A stretch of 64,000 bases of DNA from Streptomyces formicae (lineage in GTDB: Bacteria; Actinomycetota; Actinomycetes; Streptomycetales; Streptomycetaceae), in the NCBI RefSeq assembly GCF_002556545.1, contig NZ_CP022685.1:7852001-7916000 (forward strand). Reading direction: 5' to 3'. The notes under the pieces were generated by a model. That model was not told the DNA's origin and searched no databases. It worked only from the letters and a program-made list of their open reading frames with translations. Position 1 is the first letter of the stretch; every line of letters starts with the position of its first letter. Shown piece after piece: positions 31,305 to 40,934 of this stretch. The position numbers were made by a program, and so were the translations under genes.

Positions 31305-32804
31305 ATGCACACCGACACCGAACGCTGCGTGCGCGCTGTTCAGTCGAAGGACGCCCGCTTCGACGGATGGTTCTTCACGGCCGTCACCACCACCCGGATC
31401 TACTGCCGCCCCAGCTGCCCGGTCGTGCCGCCCAAGCCCGAGAACATGACCTTCTACCCGAGCGCCGCCGCCTGCCAGCAGGCCGGATTCCGGGCCTGCA
31501 AGCGGTGCCGCCCCGACAGCAGCCCCGGCTCGCCCGAGTGGAACCAGCGGGCCGACCTGGTGGCCCGCGCCATGCGGCTCATCGGTGACGGCGTCGTCGA
31601 CCGCGACGGCGTCCCCGGTCTCGCTTCCCGGCTCGGCTACAGCGCGCGCCAGGTCGAGCGCCAACTGCGCGCCGAGCTCGGTGCGGGACCGCTCGCGCTC
31701 GCCCGCGCCCAGCGCGCGCAGACCGCGCGGCTCCTCATCGAGACGACCGCGCTGCCCATGGCGGAGATCGCCTTCGCCGCCGGGTTCGCCTCGATCCGCA
31801 CCTTCAACGACACCGTGCGCGAGGTCTTCGCACTCGCCCCCGGCGAGCTGCGCGCCCGGGCGCCGAAGCGCACCGCGTCCCCGGCGGGCGCGGCCCCGCC
31901 CGCGTCGGCAGGCGCCCCCGGTGTCCTCTCGCTGCGGCTGCCGTTCCGCAAGCCGCTCAACCCCGACAACCTCTTCGGACACCTCATCGCGACCGGCGTG
32001 CCCGGCGTCGAGGAATGGCGCGACGGCGCCTACCGGCGCACCCTCGACCTCCCCTTCGGACACGGCATCGTCGCGCTCACCCCGCACCCCGACCACATCG
32101 GCTGCCGCCTCAGCCTCACCGACCTGCGCGACCTCACCATCGCCATCAGCCGCTGCCGCCGCATGCTCGACCTGGACGCCGACCCGGCGGCCGTGGACGG
32201 CCAGTTGAGGAGCGATCCGGTGCTCGCGCCCCTCGTCGACAAGGCGCCGGGGCGGCGCGTGCCCGGCACCGTCGACGAGGCGGAGTTCGCGGTGCGCGCC
32301 GTGCTCGGCCAACAGGTCTCCACGGCCGCGGCCCGTACCCACGCGGCCCGCCTCGTCACCGCGCACGGCACGCCCGTCGAGGACCCGGAGGGCGGCCTCA
32401 CCCACCTCTTCCCCACCCCGGAGCAGCTCGCCGCACTCGACCCCGACGCGCTCGCCCTGCCCCGCAGCCGCCGCACCACCCTGACCACGCTGGTGAGCCA
32501 CCTCGCCGAAGGACGCCTCAAGCTCGGCGCCGAGAGCGACTGGGAGGAGGCGAGGGCCCGCCTCGCCGAGCTGCCCGGGTTCGGTCCCTGGACGATCGAG
32601 GTGATCGCCCTGCGGGCCCTCGGCGACCCGGACGCCTTCCTCCCCTCCGACCTCGGGATCCGGCGCGCCGCACAGGAGTTGGGCCTGCCGCACACGCCTG
32701 CCGCGCTCACCGTGCGCGCGGCGGCCTGGCGGCCCTGGCGGGCGTACGCGGTCCAGTACCTGTGGGCCATCGACGACCACCCGATCAACTTCATCCCCGC
32801 GTAA
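31305..32804 (+). CDS. Ada-AlkA fusion: methyl-damage sensor and 3-methyladenine glycosylase
   Basis: 499 aa. N-terminal Ada zinc domain with four Cys (34, 38, 65 and 68, in RIYCRPSCP and ACKRCRP) that accepts methyl groups from phosphotriesters. An AraC-type DNA-binding domain follows at about 85-165 (LGYSARQVERQLRAELG). The C-terminal half is an AlkA glycosylase with the helix-hairpin-helix LPGFGPWTIE and catalytic Asp in FLPSDLGIRRA. It removes alkylated bases and probably activates its own operon. The ATG at 31305 fits the usual Ada N-terminus. The Ogt gene follows 27 bases later as the same operon. Confidence 0.93.
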   Translation: MHTDTERCVRAVQSKDARFDGWFFTAVTTTRIYCRPSCPVVPPKPENMTFYPSAAACQQAGFRACKRCRPDSSPGSPEWNQRADLVARAMRLIGDGVVDRDGVPGLASRLGYSARQVERQLRAELGAGPLALARAQRAQTARLLIETTALPMAEIAFAAGFASIRTFNDTVREVFALAPGELRARAPKRTASPAGAAPPASAGAPGVLSLRLPFRKPLNPDNLFGHLIATGVPGVEEWRDGAYRRTLDLPFGHGIVALTPHPDHIGCRLSLTDLRDLTIAISRCRRMLDLDADPAAVDGQLRSDPVLAPLVDKAPGRRVPGTVDEAEFAVRAVLGQQVSTAAARTHAARLVTAHGTPVEDPEGGLTHLFPTPEQLAALDPDALALPRSRRTTLTTLVSHLAEGRLKLGAESDWEEARARLAELPGFGPWTIEVIALRALGDPDAFLPSDLGIRRAAQELGLPHTPAALTVRAAAWRPWRAYAVQYLWAIDDHPINFIPA

Positions 32805-32831
32805 GGCACGCACACCGCAAGGGACGCCACC

Positions 32832-33332
32832 ATGGAACGCCTGCACACCGTCATCGACAGCCCCTACGGGCCGCTCACGCTCGTCGCCACCGACGGCGTC
32901 CTCAGCGGCCTCTACATGACCGAACAGCGCCACCGCCCGCCGGAGGAGTCCTTCGGCGACCGCGACACGGCACCGTTCGGCGAGACGATCAGCCAGCTCG
33001 CGGCCTACTTCGCCGGTGAGCTGACCGAGTTCGACCTGCCGCTGTGCCTGGACGGCACGCCGTTCCAGCGGACCGTGTGGCGCGAGCTCCAGCGGATCCC
33101 GTACGGCGAGACCCGCTCGTACGGCCAACTCGCCGACGCCCTCGGCAAACCCAACGCCTCACGCGCGGTCGGCCTCGCCAACGGCAAGAACCCGATCGGC
33201 GTGATCGTGCCCTGCCACCGGGTCGTCGGCGCCGACGGGAGCCTGACGGGGTACGGCGGCGGGCTCGACCGCAAGCGTCAACTGCTGGCCTTCGAGGGCG
33301 GTACGGGGGGCGGGGCCGACGCCCTGTTCTGA
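32832..33332 (+). CDS. ogt: Methylated-DNA-protein cysteine methyltransferase
   Basis: 166 aa. Suicide repair enzyme for O6-methylguanine. The acceptor Cys128 lies in VIVPCHRVVG, preceded by the DNA-binding segment YGETRSYGQLADALGKPNASRAVG. The last residues carry the usual GYGGGLDRKRQLL. It is co-oriented with Ada-AlkA, with a 27-base gap, so this is an adaptive-response operon. The ATG start is the only one that gives the full N-terminal ribonuclease-like domain. Confidence 0.95.
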   Translation: MERLHTVIDSPYGPLTLVATDGVLSGLYMTEQRHRPPEESFGDRDTAPFGETISQLAAYFAGELTEFDLPLCLDGTPFQRTVWRELQRIPYGETRSYGQLADALGKPNASRAVGLANGKNPIGVIVPCHRVVGADGSLTGYGGGLDRKRQLLAFEGGTGGGADALF

Positions 33333-33350
33333 GCGGTGGCGCGGGCGGGG

Positions 33351-33851
33351 TCAGGCGACCCGGTAGCCGTTCTCCAGCTCCGCCGTGCCGCCGCCCTCCG
33401 CCAGGACGTCGAGCGCGATCGCGACCCTGCGCGCGGTCGCGCCGAGCAACAGCTCCGCGAGGTCGGCGCGGTCCACCAGGCGCCAGGAGAGCAGCTCCTC
33501 CTCCTGGAGCCGGATCGACTTCAGCCGCTCCTCGTCGAGCACCCCGCCGTCGTACAGATAGGCGACCAGCGGCGGCCGTACCCCCTCGCTGCCCGCGGGC
33601 ACCCAGTCCACCGCGAGCAGCCGCCCGAGCTCGACGTCGAGCCCGATCTCCTCGAGGCTCTCCCTGCGGGCGCCCTGCCGGGGCGTCTCCCCGGTATCGG
33701 ACTCGACGGTGCCGCCCGGCAGTGCCCAGCCCTCGCGGTAGTTGGGCTCGACGAGCAGGACCCGCCCCTCGGTGTCCCTGAAGAGCGCGGCGGCTCCGAC
33801 GAGCACCCTCGGGAGTCCTGCGATGTACGTGGCGAAGTCCTGGATGGTCAC
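33351..33851 (-). CDS. Nudix hydrolase
   Basis: 166 aa. The Nudix box is complete: GGTVESDTGETPRQGARRES followed by LEEIGLD (G-x5-E-x7-REUxEExGU with Ser at the U position). Members cleave nucleoside diphosphates linked to another moiety. The substrate is not predictable. It is convergent with ogt and only 18 bases from it, and lies 27 bases from the end of the conflict-island operon upstream of it in reading direction. Confidence 0.92.
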   Translation of the reverse strand: MTIQDFATYIAGLPRVLVGAAALFRDTEGRVLLVEPNYREGWALPGGTVESDTGETPRQGARRESLEEIGLDVELGRLLAVDWVPAGSEGVRPPLVAYLYDGGVLDEERLKSIRLQEEELLSWRLVDRADLAELLLGATARRVAIALDVLAEGGGTAELENGYRVA

Positions 33852-33878
33852 GGGGGAAGGGTAGCCGGGGCGCTCCCG

Positions 33879-36800
33879 TCAGCCCGCGGGCGGCCGGGGG
33901 TCCGTCCCGATGCGCAGGGTCGCGAGCGTGTCGGGGTGGTCGGGGCCGAGGACCCTCCCGCGCGCGGCGTGGACGGCGTCGGCCACGTCGAGTGCCTCGG
34001 CCCTGCGGCCCGTGCCGCTGAGCGCGACGGCCAGTTCATGGCCGCTCGCCAGGGTGTCGGGGTGCTCGTCGCCGAGGATGAGCGCCCGGCTGGTGCGGGT
34101 GGCGCGGGCCTCGGACACGGCCTCCTCGTAGCGGCGCATCGCGATGAGGGTGACGGTCAGGTTGTGGCGGCACAGCAGGGTGTCGGGGTGGTGGTGGCCC
34201 CGCACGTTCTCCCAGAGGGCGAGGACGGTGCGGTAGATCGTGTGCGCCTCCTCGTGGCGGCCCGTGCGGAACAGCACGTAGGCGCACTGCTGGTGTGCGG
34301 TCAGGGTGTCGGGGTGCTCCCTGCCGAGCACCTCGGCGCGGCGCGACGCGCAGGCGGAGAACGAGTGCAGGGCGTCCTCCAAGAGGCCGAGCGCGAGCTG
34401 GAGGTGGCCGATCTCGTACTGGGTGGCCAGCAGTTGAGGGTGGTCGCGGCCGAGGTGTTCGAGCTGCCGGGCGGCGAGTCGCTCCAGCCAGATCAGCGCC
34501 GACTCGTGGTGCCCCTCACGGCCCTGCGAGACGGCGACCTTGAACTCGTCGGTGAGCATCGCCTCCAGCGGGACGCGCCGGGGGAGCGGCAGCCGGAACG
34601 TGATGCCCGACGAGGGCGCCCGCGAGTGGTGGAGGACCGGGTCACGGCCGGTGAGGTCGATGCGGAAGTCGAGGTCGAGCGCTCCTCTTTCGGGACCGTC
34701 GAGCACCAGGAGGTGGATGCCGAGGTCTTCGAGCCAGCTCTCGTCGCCCGGCAGCCCCTGCGCCGTGCGGACGACGATCAGGCTGGTCCGGGCCGGGTGG
34801 GCGAGGCCCACGTCCTGTGCCTCGGCGAGCAGCTCCCTCCGGTGGCCGCGCTCGATGTCGAGGGCCTGCTCAAGGGAGCGGGAGTCGGCGGCCGTCTTGA
34901 CGTGCGGCACCGTGCCGCTCGCCGTCGAACGCAGGTACCGCTCGGTCGAGTCGAGCATGTGGAACTGCACCGCTGCCGGTGAGTGCCGCTCGGCCACGCC
35001 CCGGACGAGCTCGTCGAGGACGGTGGACCACTGTGCCTCCGTGCCCTGGACGATGCCGTGCGGGCCCATGGAGCGGAAGTCCAGTACGACGTCGGAGCCC
35101 CGCTCGTCGCGTCCGATGGGTACGGCGAGCGTGCCGTCGGCGCCGTCGTCCGCGCCGGACGGCGGTGCCTGTGCGTCGAGGAACGACCGGAAGTGCGCGA
35201 CGACTTCGGCCGCCGTGGGCCGCTCGTCGAGCAGCGGCGACGAGCAGCGCCGCAGGATGCCGGTCAAGGAGTCGGGCAGGCCGTGGCCCGCGGCCTCCAG
35301 GAGGACGAGACCGAGCTTGGAGACGTCGTGGAAGGCGCCGTCGGCGTGCTCCTGCACGCACCAGCCGGTGACGCACACGCCGTCGGGGGTCAGCAGCACC
35401 CGGCGCGGCACCAGGTCGCCGTGGAGGATCCCGCGTACGTGGGCGTCCGCGAGGATCCCGGCGACCCGCTGGCCGAGCAGGGCGAACCGCACCGGATCGT
35501 CGTACCGTTCACCGGTCAGCGCACGGGTTTCGAGGTGCGTGGCGGGCACCCCGTCCACCAGGCAGAGTTCCGTCGCGAGCCAGGAAGGCAGCACCGCCGG
35601 GTCCATGTCCACGATCCGGGGCACCGACGAGCAGCTGAGCAGGCGCAGCGCCTCGGCCTGCCGGGGCAGCGAGGCGCGGCGCACGGACCCCGGACGGGTG
35701 AGCCGGAGCGCCGCGACGCCGCCCTCCGCGCGCCGTCCCAGGAACATCCCGCTGGTGGACCGCGCGCCGACGTGCCGGGCGAACAGGCGCCAGGGGCCCG
35801 CCCACCGGGGGTTCACGGGTTGGAGCGAGAGCCACGGGGAGCCCGGCGCGTCGACGTAACCGGGCAGCTCGGGATCGTCGTCCCGCCCGGGCGGCTGGCG
35901 GTCCCGGGGGACGCCCACGCCCAGCCTCCGCATCAGCCGGTCGTCCACCCACCCGAACGGCCGCGTGCCGTCCCCGGCCCGTCCCGCGCCGTCCGGGTGG
36001 GCGAGCCAGGCGGGGAAGTCGGCTGAGCGGCCCGCGAGTTCGCCCAGACGGTCCGTCACCGTCCGGCTGGTGCGCAGGAGTTCACGGACCGGCGCGGTGC
36101 CCAGGAGGATGTCGCGGGCCTCGGCCGTGACGTCGTAACTCCGGTGGCGCGGGGCGAGGTCCACGGCGTCGTCACAGCGCCCCATCAGGCCGCTCAGGAA
36201 CACCTCGGCCAAGTGCCCGGTCGTCACGTCGGGGCCGAGGGCGTCCTGCACCAGACGCATCACCGGTACGGACACCGGGGCGACGGCGGCGAGATGGGCG
36301 GCGAGGCGGTACGCCTCGGGGGACGCCGTCTCCCGGAACCGCAGCACCCGCCCTCCCGCGTCCAGGTCGGTGGGTGGCGCCCCGATCGGCTCGAAGGGCG
36401 CGGTCAGGAGCGGCAGGACCGCGCTCGCCCCGGGGGACGCGACCAGGCCCGCCCACGCGCCGACCGCCCCCGGCTCGGGCGCGAGCACCGGGACGGGAAC
36501 GCCGTCGAACGCGGTGAGCCCGGGCGGCAGCACAGGATCCGCCACGTCCCAGGTGAGGTTGGGCGCGCCGCGCCGCCGGGTGGTCACCTGCCAGCGTTCG
36601 GCGCGGATGCCCGAGCCGTCCCACAGGTGCGGCGGCAGCGCGTGCAGCACGGCCGTCGGACCGAACCTCCCCCACTGCGTGAGGAGTTCGCGCATCCGGC
36701 CGTCCCGCCAGGCCGCGCCGACGCCGTCGCTGAGCACGAGGATCAGGGTGTTGCCGCCGGGGTCGGTCACGGTGGCGGGCGGCAGCACGGCGGTGCCGGG

Positions 36801-37703
36801 AGTGAAGGGGCGGCGGCCGAGCAGCGGGGCGCCGGGGGTGCGGGTGTCCAGGCCGTGGACGCGTACGTCACGGAAGGCGCCGCTGCGCTCCAGGAGCAGC
36901 CGCGTCTCGGTGGCGAGCCGCTGCCACAGGAGCATGGAGGCGCCGTCGTCCACGAGCAGCGTCAGGTCGAGCCAGCGCGCGCGGGCGGGGCGAAGCACGG
37001 CGTCGGTGAGTCCGCTGTGGGCCGTCGAGTCCGCGGTGGCCGTCTCGTCGAGCTCCCAGCGCCTACGGTCGGCCACGGTCTGCTTCAACGGGCGCAGCGC
37101 GCGGCCCAGTTGGAGCTGCCGGGAGCCGAGGGCACGGGTGCCGGGCGCGCGGACGGGACGGACGGGCAGGGTGCGGTGGTGCGGGGCGCGGCCGGGGGCG
37201 GTGCCGCCGTAGAGGGGGGAGCGCCGGGCTGCCTCGCGGTGCGGGGTGGACGCGCCGGGGCGCGCGGCGGCGTCGGACGCGTCCTCGGCACTCGGGTCGG
37301 CCCGCGAGTCCGACCGCGCGGCGGCGTCCGCGGGCGGCTCGGCGGCGTCGGACTGCCGCTGCGGAGGCGGCTCCTGGGTGCGGCGCCGCCAGGCCACGGG
37401 CCTACTGAGCAGCGGCGGGAACGCCCCCGGCGCGAGGTCCGGCGACGGCCACTCGTCCTCGTGGGCCGTCCGCTCCGCCGGTGCGAGCGCCCCCGCGGCC
37501 CGCGCCAGCGCCGTCGACGCGCCGTCGGGCAGCCGTCCCGCCAGCCACAGCGCGTCGAGCAGTTCCTCCTGGGCGAGCTCGACACCGCTGTCCGTGAGGG
37601 CCCGGAGTGCTTGGCGCAGCCGCTCGGGTCGGGTGCCTGCGGCGGTGGTCGCCCTGATGATCCGGTCGACCAGGGCGGCGACGTCGGGGCGCTCGGCCGT
37701 CAC
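33879..37703 (-). CDS. SAV_2336-type conflict protein: vWA-like, pseudokinase, dead FtsK-like, TPR
   Basis: 1274 aa. N-terminal helical part with EELLDALWLAGRLPDG (about 33-50), as in SAV_2336-related proteins; a Pro/Ala-rich linker; a vWA-like domain near 240 (LTLLVDDGASMLL) whose MIDAS is imperfect; a kinase-like lobe near 755 (HGDLVPRRVLL) without a DFG motif; a stretch near 860-1040 (VPIGRDERG...GPHGIVQG) that parallels FtsK/EccC ATPases but has GTEAQWS where the P-loop GxxGSGKS should be; and four kinesin-light-chain-type TPRs (about 1085-1265, DHPDTL repeats). The GTG start lies two bases after the MoxR stop. It is probably a sensor/scaffold that assembles with the MoxR ATPase. Domain names rest on recalled family patterns. 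Confidence 0.8.
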   Translation of the reverse strand: MTAERPDVAALVDRIIRATTAAGTRPERLRQALRALTDSGVELAQEELLDALWLAGRLPDGASTALARAAGALAPAERTAHEDEWPSPDLAPGAFPPLLSRPVAWRRRTQEPPPQRQSDAAEPPADAAARSDSRADPSAEDASDAAARPGASTPHREAARRSPLYGGTAPGRAPHHRTLPVRPVRAPGTRALGSRQLQLGRALRPLKQTVADRRRWELDETATADSTAHSGLTDAVLRPARARWLDLTLLVDDGASMLLWQRLATETRLLLERSGAFRDVRVHGLDTRTPGAPLLGRRPFTPGTAVLPPATVTDPGGNTLILVLSDGVGAAWRDGRMRELLTQWGRFGPTAVLHALPPHLWDGSGIRAERWQVTTRRRGAPNLTWDVADPVLPPGLTAFDGVPVPVLAPEPGAVGAWAGLVASPGASAVLPLLTAPFEPIGAPPTDLDAGGRVLRFRETASPEAYRLAAHLAAVAPVSVPVMRLVQDALGPDVTTGHLAEVFLSGLMGRCDDAVDLAPRHRSYDVTAEARDILLGTAPVRELLRTSRTVTDRLGELAGRSADFPAWLAHPDGAGRAGDGTRPFGWVDDRLMRRLGVGVPRDRQPPGRDDDPELPGYVDAPGSPWLSLQPVNPRWAGPWRLFARHVGARSTSGMFLGRRAEGGVAALRLTRPGSVRRASLPRQAEALRLLSCSSVPRIVDMDPAVLPSWLATELCLVDGVPATHLETRALTGERYDDPVRFALLGQRVAGILADAHVRGILHGDLVPRRVLLTPDGVCVTGWCVQEHADGAFHDVSKLGLVLLEAAGHGLPDSLTGILRRCSSPLLDERPTAAEVVAHFRSFLDAQAPPSGADDGADGTLAVPIGRDERGSDVVLDFRSMGPHGIVQGTEAQWSTVLDELVRGVAERHSPAAVQFHMLDSTERYLRSTASGTVPHVKTAADSRSLEQALDIERGHRRELLAEAQDVGLAHPARTSLIVVRTAQGLPGDESWLEDLGIHLLVLDGPERGALDLDFRIDLTGRDPVLHHSRAPSSGITFRLPLPRRVPLEAMLTDEFKVAVSQGREGHHESALIWLERLAARQLEHLGRDHPQLLATQYEIGHLQLALGLLEDALHSFSACASRRAEVLGREHPDTLTAHQQCAYVLFRTGRHEEAHTIYRTVLALWENVRGHHHPDTLLCRHNLTVTLIAMRRYEEAVSEARATRTSRALILGDEHPDTLASGHELAVALSGTGRRAEALDVADAVHAARGRVLGPDHPDTLATLRIGTDPRPPAG

Positions 37704-37705
37704 TC

Positions 37706-38704
37706 CTAGACCGCCCCGCCGAGCCGGTGGAGCACCGCGTCGAGCAGCGCCCCCGCGGGCAGGTCGAGACCGCCCTTGCGCAGGAACACGGCGTTCAGGA
37801 GCTGGTCGGTGGCCAGTTCGCCGGGGGCGCGGCGGCCCAGGAAGGCGCGCAGGAGGTCGTCGACGCCGTCGAGGGCCGCGTCGCCGAGGTGGGCTTCGAC
37901 GATGTCGCGCAGGCGCTGCTCGTCCGGCTCCGCGAGATCGAGCCGTACGCAGCGGCGCAGGAACGCGGGCGGGAACTCGCGTTCGCCGTTGCTGGTGATG
38001 ACCACCACGGGGAACTCGGAGCAGCGCACCCTGCCCCGCGTCACGGGCGCCCGTACCCGGGGGTCCGCGGTGAGGACGTCGACGTGCGACTGGTCCTCGG
38101 GCAGCCTGGCCAGCTCGGGGATCTCGAACTCGCCCTCCTCGAAGACCGTCAGGAGGTCGTTGGGCAGGTCGACGTCGCCCTTGTCGAGCTCGTCGACGAG
38201 CAGGACGCGCGGCCGCTCGCCCGGGACGAAGGCGGTGCCGAGCGGGCCGAGCCGGACGTACGAGCCGATGTCCGGGCCCTCGCCCGGCGCGTCGTCGTCG
38301 GAACCGGCCTCCTCGCGGCGCAGGTTGGACTCCCTCAGGCGGCCGATCGCGTCGTAGTCGTAGAGGGCGTCGCGCAGCGTGGAGCGGCTGTTGACCGGCC
38401 AGGTCAGCACGCGGCCGAGGGTCAGCTCGTGGGCGATGGCGTGCGCGAGGGAGGACTTGCCGGTGCCGGGATGGCCGGTGACCAGGAGCGGGCGGCGCAG
38501 CAGCAGTGCGGCGTTGACCACCTCGGACTCGTCGGGGCCGATCAGGTAGGGGCGGGGGCGCGGCGCGTCGTCCGCGGGGGTGAAGCGGCGCCACGGCGGG
38601 GCCTCGGGGAAGTCGACGCGGCGGGCGTCGCCGTCGCCGCGGAAGAGCCGCCAGTCGTCCTGAGGGGGTGTCCGGGGCGCCCGGGGTCCCTGGGGTGCGG
38701 TCAT
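37706..38704 (-). CDS. MoxR-type AAA+ ATPase
   Basis: 332 aa. Walker A VTGHPGTGKSSLAHAIA (about residue 70-86), Walker B VLLVDELDKGDVDLPNDLL, sensor region VVITSNGEREFPPAFLRRC and the arginine-finger context typical of MoxR proteins. MoxR ATPases act as chaperones for vWA-domain partners. The ATG overlaps the stop of the protease gene (ATGA), and the SAV_2336-type gene starts two bases after its stop, so the trio is stoichiometrically coupled. Length is normal for the family. Confidence 0.93.
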   Translation of the reverse strand: MTAPQGPRAPRTPPQDDWRLFRGDGDARRVDFPEAPPWRRFTPADDAPRPRPYLIGPDESEVVNAALLLRRPLLVTGHPGTGKSSLAHAIAHELTLGRVLTWPVNSRSTLRDALYDYDAIGRLRESNLRREEAGSDDDAPGEGPDIGSYVRLGPLGTAFVPGERPRVLLVDELDKGDVDLPNDLLTVFEEGEFEIPELARLPEDQSHVDVLTADPRVRAPVTRGRVRCSEFPVVVITSNGEREFPPAFLRRCVRLDLAEPDEQRLRDIVEAHLGDAALDGVDDLLRAFLGRRAPGELATDQLLNAVFLRKGGLDLPAGALLDAVLHRLGGAV

Positions 38705-40932
38705 GAACGGCGTACTCCTTCGTCGGGAAGCGGGCGCGGCGCGTCGGGGTCCGTCAGTCTCGGCTCGTGCTCGGACCCCACGCGGTCCTGCCAGGCGAGG
38801 TCCTCCCACACGAGGGAGGGGCGGGCCCTGAGCCCCGTCGCGTCCGGCAGCGTGGCCGCCCTGAACCGGTGGACGCGGAAGGGCAGTTCGTGCAGCCGCC
38901 CGGTCGGCGCGAGGGGATCGAGGCGGTCGGCCTGGTCGTGCCCCTCGGCCTCGCGGTCCCAGAGCACCACGGGCACGCCGAGGGCCAGGCAGAGGTCGAG
39001 CAGTTGGGCGCGGAGCGCGGGCGGGCCGTGCAGGACGACGTGGTTGGCGTCCCGGTGGGTGGAGTTGAGCAGCGCGGCGACCTGCCGCCCGTCCGCGCAG
39101 CTCGGGTCGATGACCAGCGGTCTGCCGTGCCCGTCGCCCCAGCGGCGGCGGTGCTCCACGTCGCGCCGGGGCACCCGGCGGCTCATCTCCGGGCAGCGCA
39201 GCGTGAGCGGGAAGGACGCACCGAGTGGCAGGCTCGGCACGAACTCGTTGGGACTGCCCGCGTCCCATTCGTCGACGGGCAGGTGCAGACCGGCGCGGTC
39301 CACCTCGATGTCCACGGCGGGCAGGGCGTCCCCCGACCGCTCGGCGCCCTCGCGGATCAGGGCGCCGACCTGCTCGGGAGTGAGCGGCGCGTCCCCCGCC
39401 GCGGTGTCCAGGCGGCGCACAGACCCGTCCGCGTGCTGCTGCCACAGCCGACAGCGGTAGCGCTCCGCCCGCTCCGCGCCCGCGCCCGTCCCCATGCCGA
39501 TGCCTGGGCCCGTGCCTTCGCCCTCCGGCTCGGTCCTGGTGAGCCGGGCGAGCAGCCGCGTCACCCGGGGCGCCCGCGCGCCCGCCCAGTGCGCGGCGTC
39601 GGCCCTGCGCTGGTCGCGCGCCGCGGGGTGCACGCCGAGCCGGTCGCAGACCCGCTCGCTCCAGCGGCTCAGCCCGGCGCCGACGGGGTCGCCCGATGCC
39701 GCGGCGATGAACTCGACCAGGTGCACGAGCGCGGGCACCCGAGGCGTCCCCGCCGGCACGCTGCCGCCGTCCTGGTACTGCTCCAGGTCCGCGATGACCT
39801 GCCCGAGCGCATCGGGCGCCAGCCGCGCGGTGCACAGGGCGGAGGGCAGCGGGGTATAGCGCAGCGCCTCCTGGGCCGCGCGGGCGGGCAGCGTCGGGTC
39901 GGCGAGGACGACGCTCCTCAACTGCTTCTCCAGGTAGGCGTGTTCACCCAGGGAGAGCAGTCCGGACGCCTCGACCGCGCGGCCGGTGCCCAGCAGGGCC
40001 GTGAGCCTCTCCGGACGTGCGCCGTAGGGTCCCGCGGTGAGCAGGGACTCGCTGAGGGTGGGCAGGGCGCGGTGCCGGGCGAGCAGGACGGCGGTGAGTT
40101 CCTCGACGCGGGGCGCCGAGCCGTCCTGCGGCACGGCGAGGTCCAGTTCGGCGGCGAGTCGCCGCGCGTGTTCGGCGCGCGCGGCGGGGTCCGGCAGCAA
40201 CGAGCGCAGCAGTGCGGTGAGTTCGGCGCCGAGCGGGTCGTCCTGCGGGGTGGCGCGCAGGGTGCGGCAGTCGGCCACGACGGCGTCCGCCCCCGCCGCG
40301 TACAGCTGATCGCGCACCGCCTGCCAGGGCAGTGCCCAGGTGCGCCGCAGGGTGTGAGCGGGGTGCGCGGCGGCGTCCCCCTGCCCGAGTTGGCCGACCA
40401 CGAGCCCGGCCACGCTGTCCCCCGAGTCGGTCCACAGCGGTCCGCCGCTGAACCCGGGGCCGATCGCGGCTCCGGACAACGCGCCGTCCAGATAGCCGAG
40501 TTGGTCGTCGAGCACCTTGAGGACCGTGTCCGCGAAGGTGATCGGCTCCCCGCAGCCGTGCCAGGCGCGCAGCGACTGGCCCTCCGTCATGTCCGTCCAG
40601 ACGACGGGATCGGCGTCCGTGGGCGCGGGCTCGGCGAGCTGGAGTACGCACAGGTCGCCCTGCCAGGCTCCGGCGCCGCGCCGGGGCGGCACCCACACCT
40701 CGATCTGCGCCTTGATCCGGACCGTGCGCCGGGCGAACCCCACCTGGAGCACCTCGCCCGAGGGCGTCGTCCCGCTCAACGGGGCCCGCCCGAGTGCTTC
40801 GTTGACCACGTGCGCGCAGGTCAGGGCGCGGCCGGGGGAGAGGAGCGCGGCCGCGCCGACGGCCGCGTCGCCGTGCCGCCCGAGGATCGCGACCACCGGG
40901 GGCGGCTTCCGCGTCCCCTTGAACCAGCCCAC
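38701..40932 (-). CDS. Trypsin-like protease fused to VMAP-like region
   Basis: 743 aa. Residues 1-210 form a trypsin-like peptidase with all catalytic residues: His41 in LTCAHVVN, Asp93 in GDLCVLQLA, Ser162 in GPGFSGGPLW. No signal peptide, so it acts in the cytoplasm. Residues 230-430 are helical (three or four bundles, including LTALLGTGRAVEASGLL), and 480-743 resemble the C-terminal effector-associated region of VMAP proteins. Such proteins belong to vWA-MoxR ternary conflict systems thought to trigger proteolysis on invasion. The GTG start is two bases after the Trypco1-like gene's stop; the stop overlaps the MoxR start. Trypsin part certain, VMAP part inferred from gene order and pattern. 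Confidence 0.85.
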   Translation of the reverse strand: MGWFKGTRKPPPVVAILGRHGDAAVGAAALLSPGRALTCAHVVNEALGRAPLSGTTPSGEVLQVGFARRTVRIKAQIEVWVPPRRGAGAWQGDLCVLQLAEPAPTDADPVVWTDMTEGQSLRAWHGCGEPITFADTVLKVLDDQLGYLDGALSGAAIGPGFSGGPLWTDSGDSVAGLVVGQLGQGDAAAHPAHTLRRTWALPWQAVRDQLYAAGADAVVADCRTLRATPQDDPLGAELTALLRSLLPDPAARAEHARRLAAELDLAVPQDGSAPRVEELTAVLLARHRALPTLSESLLTAGPYGARPERLTALLGTGRAVEASGLLSLGEHAYLEKQLRSVVLADPTLPARAAQEALRYTPLPSALCTARLAPDALGQVIADLEQYQDGGSVPAGTPRVPALVHLVEFIAAASGDPVGAGLSRWSERVCDRLGVHPAARDQRRADAAHWAGARAPRVTRLLARLTRTEPEGEGTGPGIGMGTGAGAERAERYRCRLWQQHADGSVRRLDTAAGDAPLTPEQVGALIREGAERSGDALPAVDIEVDRAGLHLPVDEWDAGSPNEFVPSLPLGASFPLTLRCPEMSRRVPRRDVEHRRRWGDGHGRPLVIDPSCADGRQVAALLNSTHRDANHVVLHGPPALRAQLLDLCLALGVPVVLWDREAEGHDQADRLDPLAPTGRLHELPFRVHRFRAATLPDATGLRARPSLVWEDLAWQDRVGSEHEPRLTDPDAPRPLPDEGVRRS

Positions 40933-40934
40933 GG

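Noticed and set aside
33879..38594. Open frame of 1571 codons running through the MoxR gene
   Set aside because: The part upstream of 37703 is Arg/Pro-rich antisense-like sequence in another frame of the MoxR gene, which has intact Walker motifs; the GTG at 37703 follows the MoxR stop by two bases.
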